54,051 nt of DNA from assembly GCA_031264295.1 (NCBI GenBank), contig JAISED010000029.1, positions 1-54,051 on the forward strand, read 5' to 3'. The position numbers and the translations under genes are program-made. Positions within the stretch are counted from its first letter, which is position 1, and every line of letters begins with the position of its first letter. The notes under the pieces were generated by a model. The model worked only from the letters and a program-made list of their open reading frames with translations. It was not told the origin of the DNA and did not search any database. The stretch comes from Eubacteriales Family XIII. Incertae Sedis bacterium. GTDB taxonomy: Bacteria > Bacillota > Clostridia > Peptostreptococcales > Anaerovoracaceae. Below are positions 25,898 to 39,100 of the stretch, in pieces.

Positions 25898-28800
25898 TTA
25901 AGCTCCTTCATATCCCGATATCCTGCGGATCTCCTCGCCGATCCCCGCCAGCGTGATCGGCGGCAGATTCATCGGTCTGCATATATAATACCCTTGAAGC
26001 AGATCGATTCCCGCCTTTATCAGATATTCCATCTCCTCAAAGCTCTCAACACCCTCAGCAAGCACCTGTATGCCTGCGGTTTTCCCGTATTCGATCAGAT
26101 TCTTTATAAGCGACTGACGGTTCGGATCCTTATGGACATTCCGTATGAGTTCCATATCTATTTTAATGTAGCCCGGCGAGTAATTCAGCATGAGGCTTTC
26201 GCTGTTATATCCCGCGCCAAAGTCGTCTATAGCGAGCTTCTGACCATGCTTCCGCATGAAAGCCAGTTTCTCACTCATCAAGCCCTCATCGCTGCGCTCC
26301 CCTTCAGTCAATTCGATCACCACACGCCCGAGTTGGTCGCCATAGTACTCTTCAAGCAGCTTCTCCTCATCGCCGGTCAACTTCTGGCTCGCTATTGAAT
26401 TTATGAAGACCTTTATATCCTGCCCGCCCTCCTTCGGCAGTTTTGTAAACGCTTCCAGAGCTTTGAACAGGGTCAGCGTCTCCACCTGTCCCAGGCGCGA
26501 ATGCGCCTGCGCCAGCGCTATAAGCGCCGCCGGACTCTGTATCGTCTCGCCCATCGGTCTCATCAAAGCTTCATATGCGTATATGTTCCCGGTCTTCGCA
26601 TCGACTATGGGCTGGAACTGATAGTATATCAGCTCGTTCTCAAGTATGAGATCCAGTTCCTTCCTGCTGTAAAGAAGATATGAATGTTTGTTATAAAAGC
26701 CTATATCAAACTCTCTGAACTGCCCTTTGTTGGTCTTCTTGACTGTATACATCGCGAAGTCCGCATACCGTATCAGCTCTTCACAGGATTCCGAATCGTC
26801 AGGATACCACGCAATGCCCGCTGAAATCTGAATCCCCGCGTTCGTACCGTCGGGAAGTGTTAAACTCGCTGCGCCCATAGAAAGCCTAATCGTTTCACAT
26901 ATAGCGCGGATCTGCTGCTTGCCGCTGTAAGCATGGAAGAATATTATGAATTCATCCCCCGCAAGCCGCGCTACCACCGCCTGCTTCGAACTGAATTTCT
27001 TGAGAATATCGGCAGTCAGCCTTATATACTTATCGCCGTAATCGTGACCGAAAGTATCATTCATATTCTTGAGATTATCAAGATCCAGCATCACTATAGC
27101 GGCTACCCCCAACTTGTCCGTCTCGCTGAAATGTTCCGTAACGATCTTATGAAACGCGCGTCTGTTATATACATCCGTGAGAATGTCGTAGTCGCGATCA
27201 TATTCCAAGCGTTTCATCTCTTCCATTTCCCTTGTCACATCTGTGATCACCCCGGTTATGCGATCCTTATCCTTGCCGATGAGCAGCCTGATCCACCCGG
27301 ATTTATTCGCCCCCATGATCTTGTAGATATAGTCCCGCTCTTGTTCCAGCACGGATTCCTTCACTGGGCACAATCTACGTGTGAACTTCATAAATTCCAG
27401 AAGCTTCATCGTGCGGCCGTCAGATTCAGGCAAACCCAATAAACCCGCGAATTGCTTTGTATAGAGGATCTGGTTCACATTCCTGTCCTTATATTCAAAG
27501 ACCGCGATCGACGTCTTCGCCATTTCAAGGATGTCCGCAAGCTTTCTGTTGGCATCCGCAACCTTTTCACTGAGTGTTTCAATGGATTCCGACAATTCAT
27601 CGATTTCGAGGATGGCGAGCTTGTCCAGACTGATCTTAGCGTTTGGATCGGTGTTTCTAAGCTGCGCGGCCAACTCGCTTATAGGCGTCGTGATCATATT
27701 CGCAACTACGACAATGCCTATCACGCCCGCCGTCAACGATGCCAGAAGCACTGTCATCATAAGGGTACCCACCTGTTTAGAGAATCCCATCAATGCGTCT
27801 TCGCTCTGTATCCCCAGTATAGACCATTGTTCATCTATAAACGGTGAATCGCTCGAGTAGAGCATCAGATCCTGCTTCACGGCATATATGGTCTTTTCAA
27901 TATTCAAATCTGTAAGCGAGTACACTGCTGCGGACGGCGATGATTTGCCATTAGATTCTATGACTATGTCCTGCCCCGGCGCGTATACCTCTTTAAGAAA
28001 TGGGCCGTTAACAATAACAGGGCTTAATACCTGTCTGCCGACGGCGTATATCTCACCAAGACCGCCGTCACTCCTGCCATCGTCCATTTCGCCGTCGTCG
28101 CCGCTGCCGCCAATGCCGCTGCCGCCAACGCCGCGAGGCGGCTTACCGATCACAAGGCCGTATCCCGATTCAGCCACGAGATTCAATCTGGCGGAGTATA
28201 TCCTCGACTCAAGGTGAGCCTCGCTGATCTCGACCCCGAACACGCCGTAAGGTTTCCCGTCCAGCAGCAGCGGTTCAGAATAGGTGATCACATTTACCGA
28301 GTCCCCGCCTTCCGCGCCGCCAAGAATAAAAGGCTTAGACCAATAGCCCAAAGTCTCCGAATCGAAACCCGGGTTTGACAAGGCGGCTGTGAAAGGCTTG
28401 AAGTAAAAAGCGCTTTCCGGCTCCGCTTTATCAAGCAAAAGATACGGTTTCCACAATGGATCCGCATGAATGCCCGCCGTGTTTTCAATAAACCCAGCCG
28501 ATGAGCGCATTATAGAAATATCTGAATTGTCATTTGGATGATTGTCTGTAGGATTTTGAGTCCGCAAATAGAGACCCTGCTTCGCGCCGCCCTCCCCGTC
28601 CAAGATCAAAAAGGCGCCGGTCGCATAGTTCCTGCGCAACAAATATATGAGATCATCTGATACGGATAAGATGAATTCATCTACGATTCCGGCAGACAGG
28701 CCTTCATCGTTACCCATGGCTAATCTTGCGGCAATCAATTCGGACAGCTCCCTGTTAGCTATATCTGAGAATCCCCTTACATTCCCCCAGAGCTGCTTCA

Positions 28801-29002
28801 TGTCACATTCGAACTGTTCTTTTTTACTCTCCGTTGTTTCTGCCAAATTGTTAAAGGCATTATCCTCAAGTTCACCTGTAATTCCCAACAAGAAGAACAT
28901 GCCATAAACAAGCGCCGCCTGGAAGATCATGACAGTTAACAGCGGTCCGAGCATTTTTCGAAGAATTGAGCCGTTTCTGCGCGTCGAATTTCTTCCTAAC
29001 AT
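25898..29002 (-). CDS. Membrane-bound GGDEF-EAL c-di-GMP enzyme with extracellular sensor
   Basis: A 1034-residue receptor. TM1 is about 20-41, then a large Cache-like extracellular sensor (42-410), TM2 (about 412-436), a HAMP-like linker (437-490), a PAS-like segment (490-595), GGDEF domain (600-765) and EAL domain (780-1025). The GGDEF motif is AGDEF (681-685), an active-type variant. The EAL site looks intact: Glu811 in EALMRP, Asn868, Glu897, Asp926/927 in DDFGAGY, Lys947 and Glu983. So both synthesis and breakdown of c-di-GMP are possible. The sensor holds a Gly/Asp-rich insertion (290-315). The gene stands alone downstream of the SLH gene and is convergent with deoD. Confidence 0.93.
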   Translation of the reverse strand: MLGRNSTRRNGSILRKMLGPLLTVMIFQAALVYGMFFLLGITGELEDNAFNNLAETTESKKEQFECDMKQLWGNVRGFSDIANRELSELIAARLAMGNDEGLSAGIVDEFILSVSDDLIYLLRRNYATGAFLILDGEGGAKQGLYLRTQNPTDNHPNDNSDISIMRSSAGFIENTAGIHADPLWKPYLLLDKAEPESAFYFKPFTAALSNPGFDSETLGYWSKPFILGGAEGGDSVNVITYSEPLLLDGKPYGVFGVEISEAHLESRIYSARLNLVAESGYGLVIGKPPRGVGGSGIGGSGDDGEMDDGRSDGGLGEIYAVGRQVLSPVIVNGPFLKEVYAPGQDIVIESNGKSSPSAAVYSLTDLNIEKTIYAVKQDLMLYSSDSPFIDEQWSILGIQSEDALMGFSKQVGTLMMTVLLASLTAGVIGIVVVANMITTPISELAAQLRNTDPNAKISLDKLAILEIDELSESIETLSEKVADANRKLADILEMAKTSIAVFEYKDRNVNQILYTKQFAGLLGLPESDGRTMKLLEFMKFTRRLCPVKESVLEQERDYIYKIMGANKSGWIRLLIGKDKDRITGVITDVTREMEEMKRLEYDRDYDILTDVYNRRAFHKIVTEHFSETDKLGVAAIVMLDLDNLKNMNDTFGHDYGDKYIRLTADILKKFSSKQAVVARLAGDEFIIFFHAYSGKQQIRAICETIRLSMGAASLTLPDGTNAGIQISAGIAWYPDDSESCEELIRYADFAMYTVKKTNKGQFREFDIGFYNKHSYLLYSRKELDLILENELIYYQFQPIVDAKTGNIYAYEALMRPMGETIQSPAALIALAQAHSRLGQVETLTLFKALEAFTKLPKEGGQDIKVFINSIASQKLTGDEEKLLEEYYGDQLGRVVIELTEGERSDEGLMSEKLAFMRKHGQKLAIDDFGAGYNSESLMLNYSPGYIKIDMELIRNVHKDPNRQSLIKNLIEYGKTAGIQVLAEGVESFEEMEYLIKAGIDLLQGYYICRPMNLPPITLAGIGEEIRRISGYEGA

Positions 29003-29122
29003 AATATGCCCTTCGCTGCATCAAGCGGTCGATTTATATGCGCCGCCCCCTAATCCCTTTAATATTCCCCCATTATTTGAACAATACAATCACTGCAAAA
29101 CTATTTAATAAAAGCCTTCAAA

Positions 29123-29138
29123 CGCTGCGTTAGCAGCG
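29123..29138 (-). terminator. Hairpin after the SLH gene
   Basis: CGCTGC-TAAC-GCAGCG on the minus strand, followed after a short gap by CTTTTATT. It lies about 100 bp past the SLH gene stop. The rest of the interval 29003-29238 holds no gene that I can support. Confidence 0.45.
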
Positions 29139-29238
29139 CCGTTTTTCCGCGGCTTTAGCCGGAACGGAAAAACAAACAGCAGCGACGTCCAAACCGTGTT
29201 CCGATATGAACGCCTCCGCTGTGTTTGAATAGTATTTT

Positions 29239-31671
29239 TTACGGTTTAGTCACCGTCACCTTATATTCCACACTATCCGCGCCCGCCTTCGATGCGCTTA
29301 TGGTTATTACTGTGATGCCGGAACTTGTTGTAGTTCCGTTCAGCTCGACTGTGTAACTCCCTGCCGAACTCCCCGGCGCCGGTTGTGTCGGCCCATCGCT
29401 GCTTACATTTATCGTCACGCCGCTTCCCGCGGTTACACGAACAGGCACATTGGTAGTGGTCTGCGCAACAGTATGGTTGTAAGTCTTATCATCCTTCTTA
29501 AATGTAAACGCCGGTTGTAAATCCTGTATATTTATGTTTGTGATCTCAGCTACCGGCGCGGACTCTACAGTAACATTTATCTTGTAAATCCTGTCCGTTC
29601 TTCCGTCTTGACGAACGGTGATCTCTATCGGCGTGACGCCGCTCTGCAAGAGCGGTATCTCTACCGAACCTGTGGAGCCGAAGGTGGCGAAGGTGTTGTT
29701 GCTATACCTCGCTGTCGCCAATGTATCCGTCGTAGCCGAAAGCGTAAGCTTCGTACTCCCCGTAGGAAGGCTCAGATTATATGTGTACGTCGCCGCCGCG
29801 AAGCTGAACTTGCTGCTCGCCACTGTCTGGGTATTCCCACCGTTTTCGTACGTCAACGACATAGCTTTAAGGTTGCTGGCGTATGCCGTAGAGCTTCCCG
29901 CCTTGAAGGTAGTGGATTTTACCACATTAGAATATGATGATGTACCTGAACCCGAATATACCACTCCATAGACCACATATGAATCTCCGGAGGTGAGATA
30001 ATTAACGTCATAGCTCAACGATTTTGTACTGGGTAAGGTAACGCCGCTGCTGTCGCCCACATCTGCGATATTGGCATTCTTACTTTCGGCGGATGCGGTT
30101 GTACCGTAAGAACCTGCCCTGATCTGAGATGCCGTCGGCGCCGTATTACTGCTCTTTACCGCCATCCAGTAGAATTTGTATGTGCTGCCGCTGACGCCGA
30201 ACGTGGCGGTGAAGCTCGCGCTCGTTTCTCCAATATCCGCGCTTGCCACACTTATCCTCGATATCCACTGATTATTTGTTCCTGTGGTTTTAATTGTGGC
30301 ATATTTTACCGTCGAATAGTTGGCGCTGCTGCTTGCGCTGTCGAACACGCAGCCGTATATTCTATAGCTGGTTCCCGGCGTCAGACCGGTTATATCCTCA
30401 GTCGTTGACGTATTGGCGCTGACGGAAAAATTACCCGAGTCACTGGCGTAGTTATTTGAGGCGTCTCGCCCATTATATATGCGGCTTGCCGTCGGTGTGG
30501 AAGAACTGCTGCCCTCCACCAGCACCCAATAGACATAGCCTTTCTGTTTCGATCTCGCTGTGAGGGTTGCGGAGGTGTCGTCCACGTTGCTGATGGTGAA
30601 ATAGCTCCCCAACCAGTCTTGCCCTGTATTTCCTGTCTCATTCGTTGTAAACGTCCTTGTTGCGATGCTGGAATACGTCCCATTGGAATCCCTCGCCACG
30701 AGGCACAGCTTATATGACTGATCCGAATCCAGATTGCTCATGGTTGTGCTGCTGCTTGTATTGGCGTACATCGTTTTGCTGCTGTATTTGTACGCGCTTG
30801 AATTGCTGTTGGTTCTGCCCTGCACTATACGATCCGCGTTCGGCGTAACGGCATCATCGCCTTCCAGTAAAACCCAATACGCCGTCGAGTCCTTTGAGAC
30901 TGTAACTGTCATAGTCGCTTGGCTCTGCGTTATTGAGGATATATTAAAGCTTGATATACTGGGCGTCGCGTTATTATCCGTGTTGTTATTATTGGTCTGA
31001 TTATTGTTGCTGGTGCTCTGGTTATTTGACGGTTGATCATTATCTACCACATCCGCCGGCTGAATACCCAGCACCCGGTTTATTATCTTGACCGCCTCGC
31101 CGCGTCTCAGAGCCGCTTCCGGATTGAAGTTCATATTCGTATCGCCGTTCATATAACCCATACTATACGCCTTCCGCACGCCTCCCATCGCCCAGTCGCT
31201 TATGCGCGAAGCGTCTCTCACGCCTGTAAGCGAAAACTCCGTATCGCCTTCCTGTGAAATCCGCCCCAGGATTACGGCCGTCTCTTGGCGGCTTATCTGA
31301 GCGTCCGGCCTGAAAAGCCCCGAATCGTCGCCCTCGATGTAACCTGCCTTCTGCGCCTTCTGCACCTCATAAAAATACCATTCATTTACGGGGACGTCTT
31401 TATAAGTTATATTTGTCATCTCGGTGTAGTACATGGCCGTATTGATGATCTTTACAAATTCCGCTCTTGAAATATAGTTATCCGGCCTGAATGTGCCGTC
31501 CACATAGCCGTTAATATAACCGTAGTTCGTGGCGCTTATAATTTCACCTTCCGCCCAATGCCCCGAAATATCGGGAAAATCTTCTGCCGCATACGATGGT
31601 CCGACGGGACCTGAAACAAACAATGCGACTGCCATAGCCGTTATCGCAATCCAAGACACTATTTTTTTCAT
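29239..31671 (-). CDS. Secreted S-layer-homology (SLH) surface protein
   Basis: An 810-residue exported protein with a signal peptide (1-28, ending SYAA). Three SLH repeats follow at about 31-75, 90-135 and 150-200, each with a TFRPDNYISRAEF-type core; these bind pyruvylated wall polysaccharide. An Asn/Thr-rich linker (211-237) leads to about three fibronectin-III-like repeats (240-610), each with a WVLVEG or similar segment and a T..SYR pattern, and then cadherin-like beta-sandwich repeats to the C-terminus (about 610-810). The ATG at 31671 follows GGGAGA. Likely a wall-attached adhesion or envelope protein; the ligand is unknown. A tandem array sits in its leader. Confidence 0.9.
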   Translation of the reverse strand: MKKIVSWIAITAMAVALFVSGPVGPSYAAEDFPDISGHWAEGEIISATNYGYINGYVDGTFRPDNYISRAEFVKIINTAMYYTEMTNITYKDVPVNEWYFYEVQKAQKAGYIEGDDSGLFRPDAQISRQETAVILGRISQEGDTEFSLTGVRDASRISDWAMGGVRKAYSMGYMNGDTNMNFNPEAALRRGEAVKIINRVLGIQPADVVDNDQPSNNQSTSNNNQTNNNNTDNNATPSISSFNISSITQSQATMTVTVSKDSTAYWVLLEGDDAVTPNADRIVQGRTNSNSSAYKYSSKTMYANTSSSTTMSNLDSDQSYKLCLVARDSNGTYSSIATRTFTTNETGNTGQDWLGSYFTISNVDDTSATLTARSKQKGYVYWVLVEGSSSSTPTASRIYNGRDASNNYASDSGNFSVSANTSTTEDITGLTPGTSYRIYGCVFDSASSSANYSTVKYATIKTTGTNNQWISRISVASADIGETSASFTATFGVSGSTYKFYWMAVKSSNTAPTASQIRAGSYGTTASAESKNANIADVGDSSGVTLPSTKSLSYDVNYLTSGDSYVVYGVVYSGSGTSSYSNVVKSTTFKAGSSTAYASNLKAMSLTYENGGNTQTVASSKFSFAAATYTYNLSLPTGSTKLTLSATTDTLATARYSNNTFATFGSTGSVEIPLLQSGVTPIEITVRQDGRTDRIYKINVTVESAPVAEITNINIQDLQPAFTFKKDDKTYNHTVAQTTTNVPVRVTAGSGVTINVSSDGPTQPAPGSSAGSYTVELNGTTTSSGITVITISASKAGADSVEYKVTVTKP

Positions 31672-31740
31672 AATTATTATTCTCCCATTTTTCGTCGAAT
31701 TATAGCTAAGCTGCTTGTACATCTAACCTATCTACCTGTG

Positions 31741-31915
31741 GTTCCCGCCCATGCGCCGGAACCTGCTCATTCATAGATCCCGCCTACGCGCCGGAACCTG
31801 CTCATTCATAGATCCCGTCTACGCGCCGGAACCTGTCCATTCATAGTTCCCGTCTACGCGCCGGAACCTGTCCATTTATGGATCCCGCCTACGCGCCGGA
31901 ATCCGTTTACCTATT
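31741..31915. repeat. Five 35-bp tandem repeats upstream of the SLH gene
   Basis: Units start at 31741, 31776, 31811, 31846 and 31881. All share CTACGCGCCGGAACCTG or a close variant; the fifth is degenerate at its end. A possible -10 box (TATAAT, 31935-31930 on the minus strand) lies beyond the array, so it would be transcribed as part of a roughly 250-nt leader of the SLH gene. There are no spacers, so it is not CRISPR. The rest of 31672-32055 shows no gene. Confidence 0.85.
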
Positions 31916-32055
31916 GCACCTATTTACATATTATACTGTTTTTAGCTGTTCCGCAATAATAAATATACAATTTTATTAAAATGTAATCTGTCTGCAAAGC
32001 TCCGGTAACCGAAGGCTTCCAAACAGGCTGAAAACGCTGTATTCAAGGGGACTTC

Positions 32056-32087
32056 TAAAAACCAAGGTGTGCGGAACCGCAAACACC
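32056..32087 (-). terminator. Terminator of pyrG
   Basis: On the minus strand GGTGT-TT-GCGG pairs with CCGC-ACACC around a 2-nt tip, followed by TTGGTTTTT. It begins 19 bp past the pyrG stop codon. Confidence 0.65.
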
Positions 32088-32105
32088 ATTCGCCTACTGT
32101 ACGCC

Positions 32106-33905
<1,800 letters not shown>

Positions 33906-33958
33906 GTTCAAGGCGAAGAGCCAAACTCAATAAAATCAATAAAATATGTCAGTTTATG

Positions 33959-36061
33959 TTATTTTACACTGTAGAGGATCTCGCCGTATGTCGGCATCGG
34001 CCAATCCTTCCCGCCTACAAGCGTTTCCAACTCATCCACGGAACCCCGCAGAGCTTGCATACTGTAAAACACCTCTGTGCCGTAATACCGCGCGCTTTCG
34101 GTGGCGTCGCCGCACTTGGCCGCCTGCATCACAGCGTCTTCCAGACTGTCGAGATCCTTTTGAAGCGTCCCGGAAAGTCCCGCCAGTCTCTCCACCAGCT
34201 TGGTTTCAAGCGTGGTGTCGAGGGCGAGGTTGATATTCATACTATTCTTCTTCTGTAATGAGTCCAGCGCCCTTCGGGTATAGTCGATTACAGCGGGAAT
34301 TATGCATCTGTGCGTCAGATCTATCATGGTCAATGCTTCGATGTGTATTGTTTTTACATAATTTTCCATCAACAATTCAGCCCTCGACAGCACCTCCGAG
34401 CGCATCAGGACACCGTGTTTCTCAAACAACTCTACATTTTTATCGGTAATGAAAAGCGGCAAGGCGTCGGCGGTCGTCGCGAGGTTCAAAAGACCGCGCT
34501 CTTCAGCTTCCACAAGCCATTCTTCTGAATAATTGTTTCCGTTAAATATGATTCTCTCGTGCTCAACAATGGTACGCTTCACCAAGGCGTTTACCGCCGC
34601 TATGAAATCCTCCGCTTTTTCAAGCTCGTCCGCGAACTGCGACATAGCGTCCGCGACTATGGTGTTCAATATGAAATTCGGACCGGCTATAGACAGGGAT
34701 GAACCGACCATACGGAATTCAAACTTATTCCCCGTAAATGCAAAGGGCGATGTACGGTTCCTGTCCGTGGTGTCTTTCGGAAATACCGGAAGTACGTCCA
34801 CACCGATCTCCATCGGCGTCTCTTCCCTCTGCTTATAAATCACACCCTTCTTGATGGTATCAAGTATTTCTGTGAGTTCTTCGCCCAAGAATACAGATAT
34901 GATCGCCGGAGGCGCCTCGTTCGCACCAAGCCTATGATCATTTGCGGCTGTCGCCACAGATATGCGCAGGAGATCCTGATGCTCATCCACCGCCTTGATC
35001 ACTGCGCTGAGAAACAGCAAAAATCTCGCGTTTTTGTACGGCGTATTGCCGGGATCCAGCAGATTTTCACCTGTCGATGTGGCTATAGACCAGTTGTTAT
35101 GCTTACCGCTGCCGTTGACCCCTGCGAATGGTTTCTCATGGAGCAGGCAAGTGAGTCCGTAATTAGGCGCTATTATTTTCATCAATTCCATTATCAGTTG
35201 GTTGTGATCCGTGGCAATATTTACGCTTTCATATATAGCGGCGAGTTCATGCTGTGCGGGCGCCACCTCATTATGCTTTGTCTTGCTGGCTATGCCGAGA
35301 CGCCACAGGGTTTCATCCAATTCCTTCATATAAGCGGCTACTCTCGGCTTGATGGCGCCGAAATAGTGATCTTCGAGATCCTGCCCCTTAGGCGGCCTCG
35401 AACCGAAAAGCGTGCGTCCGCAGTAAATGAGATCCGGGCGCTTGTCGTACATTGTCTGATCTATAAGGAAGTATTCCTGCTCGGCGCCTACGTTTGCGAG
35501 CACATCGACATCGTCCTTCTCGCCGAACAATTTCAGCAGCCTGCGCCCTTCCTTGCTGATGGCCTGCATTGAGCGCAAGAGCGGGGTTTTTTTGTCGAGC
35601 GCCTCACCGCTGTATGAGCAGAACGCCGTCGGTATGCAAAGGACATTGCCCTTTATAAACGCGTATGACGTCGGATCCCATGCGGTATATCCCCTCGCTT
35701 CAAACGTAGCGCGTATGCCGCCTGTAGGGAAACTCGATGCATCCGGCTCACCTCTGACAAGCTCCTTCCCTGAGAATTCCATTATGACGCCGCCTCCGGG
35801 TTTCACGGATATAAACGCCTCATGTTTTTCGGCCGTTACTCCCGTCATAGGCTGGAACCAGTGGGTAAAGTGCGTGACACCCTTTTCGACCGCCCAGTTT
35901 TTCATCGCGCTGGCTACTACATTCGCCACGTTGATATCAAGCGGCGCCCGCGTGATCATAGTGCTTAGAAGCGACTTGTAGATATCCGCCGGCAGCCTAT
36001 CCTTCATAACCGACTCATTAAACACAAGACTTCCAAAATCCGTATCCATACTGAACATCAT
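33959..36061 (-). CDS. glnN: Glutamine synthetase type III
   Basis: A 700-residue GSIII enzyme that makes glutamine from glutamate, ammonia and ATP. Length and the segments [44 protein letters not shown] and GSGKHNNWS are diagnostic of the large type III class, distinct from the roughly 440-residue GSI. The ATG at 36061 follows GGAGGT. It is transcribed alone from the promoter at 36135-36163, whose leader carries a hairpin. No nitrogen regulator is adjacent. Confidence 0.96.
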   Translation of the reverse strand: MMFSMDTDFGSLVFNESVMKDRLPADIYKSLLSTMITRAPLDINVANVVASAMKNWAVEKGVTHFTHWFQPMTGVTAEKHEAFISVKPGGGVIMEFSGKELVRGEPDASSFPTGGIRATFEARGYTAWDPTSYAFIKGNVLCIPTAFCSYSGEALDKKTPLLRSMQAISKEGRRLLKLFGEKDDVDVLANVGAEQEYFLIDQTMYDKRPDLIYCGRTLFGSRPPKGQDLEDHYFGAIKPRVAAYMKELDETLWRLGIASKTKHNEVAPAQHELAAIYESVNIATDHNQLIMELMKIIAPNYGLTCLLHEKPFAGVNGSGKHNNWSIATSTGENLLDPGNTPYKNARFLLFLSAVIKAVDEHQDLLRISVATAANDHRLGANEAPPAIISVFLGEELTEILDTIKKGVIYKQREETPMEIGVDVLPVFPKDTTDRNRTSPFAFTGNKFEFRMVGSSLSIAGPNFILNTIVADAMSQFADELEKAEDFIAAVNALVKRTIVEHERIIFNGNNYSEEWLVEAEERGLLNLATTADALPLFITDKNVELFEKHGVLMRSEVLSRAELLMENYVKTIHIEALTMIDLTHRCIIPAVIDYTRRALDSLQKKNSMNINLALDTTLETKLVERLAGLSGTLQKDLDSLEDAVMQAAKCGDATESARYYGTEVFYSMQALRGSVDELETLVGGKDWPMPTYGEILYSVK

Positions 36062-36084
36062 AAATACCTCCTAAAATAAAAGAC

Positions 36085-36111
36085 ACTACGGACAGGAATC
36101 CGCAGCGCCTT
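36085..36111 (-). promoter_or_regulatory. Leader hairpin of glnN
   Basis: On the minus strand CGCTGCGGA pairs with TCCGTAGTG (with GU pairs) around a 6-nt loop (TTCCTG), flanked by AAAAGA and TCTTTT, which can extend the stem. It lies between the promoter and the ribosome binding site. The 6-nt loop recalls ANTAR targets, but the loop bases do not fit that consensus. Confidence 0.4.
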
Positions 36112-36134
36112 TGCTACAATCTTTTATGAAATAA

Positions 36135-36163
36135 AGTATAACGTTTAATTCCTCCCACGTCAA
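36135..36163 (-). promoter_or_regulatory. Promoter of glnN
   Basis: TTGACG (36163-36158), 17-bp spacer, TATACT (36140-36135) on the minus strand. The -35 box overlaps the last codons of addA. Confidence 0.65.
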
Positions 36164-39100
36164 GGGATTTTTACAATTATATCCTCGCCCTCATCCAACA
36201 TGTAAATATGCGCCTCCGCCACCTTGACCCCGTGGATTCTTTCCAGCGCTTCGCTGTATATTTCAAGTTGATATCCATAGCGTTCCGCCGCGTAATCGAC
36301 AAGGCTTTTCCCCGCTGTCCCGCTCTGCGCCGCAATCCTTCCGGTTTTATAGTCCAGAAGAATAAACGCATCTTCGCCGCGCTTTCCATATTCGATATTT
36401 TCTTTAAAAAAACAGTCTATGACGCCCTGTATCAAGACTTCTTCACCCTTTAGCCGTTTTTTAAGCACAAATGGCACTTCTTTTTTGAGCGAGCCCGACT
36501 CCACGGCGCGTCTGCATATATCAGACTTCAAAAATCTCACAAGCTTTGTCCGATCCACAGTCTGCACCTCCTCGTCCGTCAATATGCCATCCTCTGTCAT
36601 ATTCTTGAGCATCGTGTCAAAATATGATATTTCATCAATATTTTCCCTGGCCTTATGGAAGTCCATCAACTCCATCACTTTGTGGATTACACTGCCTTTC
36701 TCCGCTGCGCTCAGCTTACGGGCATCCTCCATAAACTTCGGTATTGCCGGCGCGTCCATCATCTCGTCGTCCGCTGCAAAGACGGTCTCCTTCACCACCT
36801 CGCTTACAGAGTATTTTGACTTTAGCGCCGTCGCTTCTTTATATGGATATTCGAACGAGAGACGCCGTTCAATCTCCGCGGCAAATGGTAAACCGGCATA
36901 AGCCTTCGCGTGCTCTCCCGTAAACAGTGTTCTAATCGCATCTCCTTGACGTCCTTCGTTTCTTTCACCGGACAAAGCCAAGTCGGCTCGGGAAATCCCC
37001 TTTACCACGATCTTTGTCTTATCAACGACAGGCATGAGCAACTGCATATACGACTTCCCGTCCGCCAAGATTTCACTGTCATGCAGCCTTTCGAGTCCCC
37101 CCTCCGCGCTGCCGAGCAGTATCAGCTTGTGCATGGCGCGCGTAAAGGCGACGTACAATACCCGTATCTCTTCCGACAGATCCTCCCTTGCCTTTTTTCG
37201 CTCTATGACACTCTGTATCAAGGTCTTTTTGTAAATCCCCGCCAAAGGCGCAACCCACCACAGACCGACGCCGATATCCTTGTGTATCTTGATCGGCGCT
37301 CCTCTTTCCGCCACAAAGCGCTTACCAAGCCCTGCCGCAATCACAATGGGGAACTCCAGCCCCTTACTCTTATGCACGGTCATCAGGCGGAGCACATCCT
37401 CGCTTTCGCCTATCAGCTTAACCTGTCCGACGCCGACGACCCGCTTCAGATGTTCCGCATAATTGATAAAGCCCCGCAATCCCCGCAGCTGCGTGTTCTG
37501 AAAATCCAGCGCCTTATCCGCCAGCGCGCGCAGATTCGCCTGACGCTGTAAACCCCCCGGCAAGGCGCCCGCGTAATTGTAATATCCGCTCTCTTTCATC
37601 AACATCCATATGAATTCATCAAGCGGCATATACGCCGCGCTTTCGCGCCAATCCTCAATTTGCTCAAGGAGTTTGCGACACTTCGCGGCGAGTTTATCAC
37701 AGCCTCCGTCTGCGCCCTGTCGCCCGCACCCATTGGCGTCCCCGCTCACGGCGGGTTCACTGTCCGCTCCGCCGCTGCCGGCATATATAAATACCGCATC
37801 ACAGTAAGATTTCGCCGGCGCCGCGAGTCTTATATCCATCAACTCGTCCGTTGTGAATCCGAAGATCGGCGAATACATCACACTGAGCAGCGCCACATCC
37901 CTGCGCCTATTATCGATCACCCGAAGCAGGTTCATAAAAGTCTCTATTTCAATAGTATCGAAATATCCTTCTCCCGTGCTTACAAATGCGGGAAGGCCTC
38001 TATCTTCAAGAACCCTGCGGAATACGTCCGCCTGGGTTCTCGCGCTGCGTAATAGTATAACTATGTCCCGAAGGCGCACCTCACGCTCCCGCCCAAGTTT
38101 CACATCAAAAAAGACTCTGCGCCCTCCATCATCATCGTAAAGTTCCCGTCTGACGATATCAGCTGCGGCGAGCGCTTCAAGCTCCGTTTTTTTCATATCG
38201 GCTATCACACTATATCCATCGGATATATCGTTCGGTTCGGCATCTTCGCTCGCATTCGCTATGCCGGCGGTCTCGCCCAAGGCGGCGTCCTGCGCCCCCG
38301 AAGCGGCAGCGGCTCCCGCGCTCGCCACAGAGTCGCCGGCAGCGGCTCGGCTATCGTCCACGATATAGAATTCCGCCGCGCGGCTATAGCGTTCTTCATC
38401 GTCTATCTCAAGCCCTTGCTTGAGCGCTGCGTTTTCATCATAAGAAATCCCCGCTTCGGCATCCGTCATCAAGCTGCTGAATACGCTGTTCACAGCTTCT
38501 ATAACCGAAGCCTCGCTCCTGTAGTTGAGGTTCAGATCTATCCTCTCGCAGTCAGGGAGATCGCCGTCACCGAACAGCCTATACTTTTCGGCAAACAATT
38601 CAGGCTCCGCCAGCCTGAATTTATAAATACTCTGCTTTACATCGCCGACCATGAAAATATTATTTCCCTTGTTTATTTTTCCTATCAGCGTTTCCTGCAT
38701 TATATTATTGTCTTGATATTCATCAATGAAGATATATTTAAACCTTTGAATATACTCTTCAGCGGCTTCCTCATCGCAGAGTATACGCAGAGCGTAATGT
38801 TCTATATCGGCAAAGTCCATAAGCCCCTTCTCGATCTTCTTCCGTGCAAAGACCTCATGAAAATCCAATATAAGCTCGTAAAGATACTCCGCGTGCTCAG
38901 CCGTGGCGTTTATATCGGCGATATATTCCGCCAGCGGTCTTTTAGCGTATAGGCTTTGTATGCCGGCGGTCATTATCTTCTTTGCCCTGTCCCTGGCGGC
39001 GCTCACCCTATCCTCTATGAGTCTATACGGCGCCTTATCCTCTTCCTTCCTGACCGCAAAGCGCTTGAATTTGAAGGCGTTTATCTTATCGATCAACATC

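Noticed and set aside
31741-31915. CRISPR array
   Set aside because: The units are directly tandem with no unique spacers and no cas genes.
36085-36111. ANTAR-type target hairpin upstream of glnN
   Set aside because: The hexaloop TTCCTG lacks the conserved A and G positions, and no second hairpin is seen.
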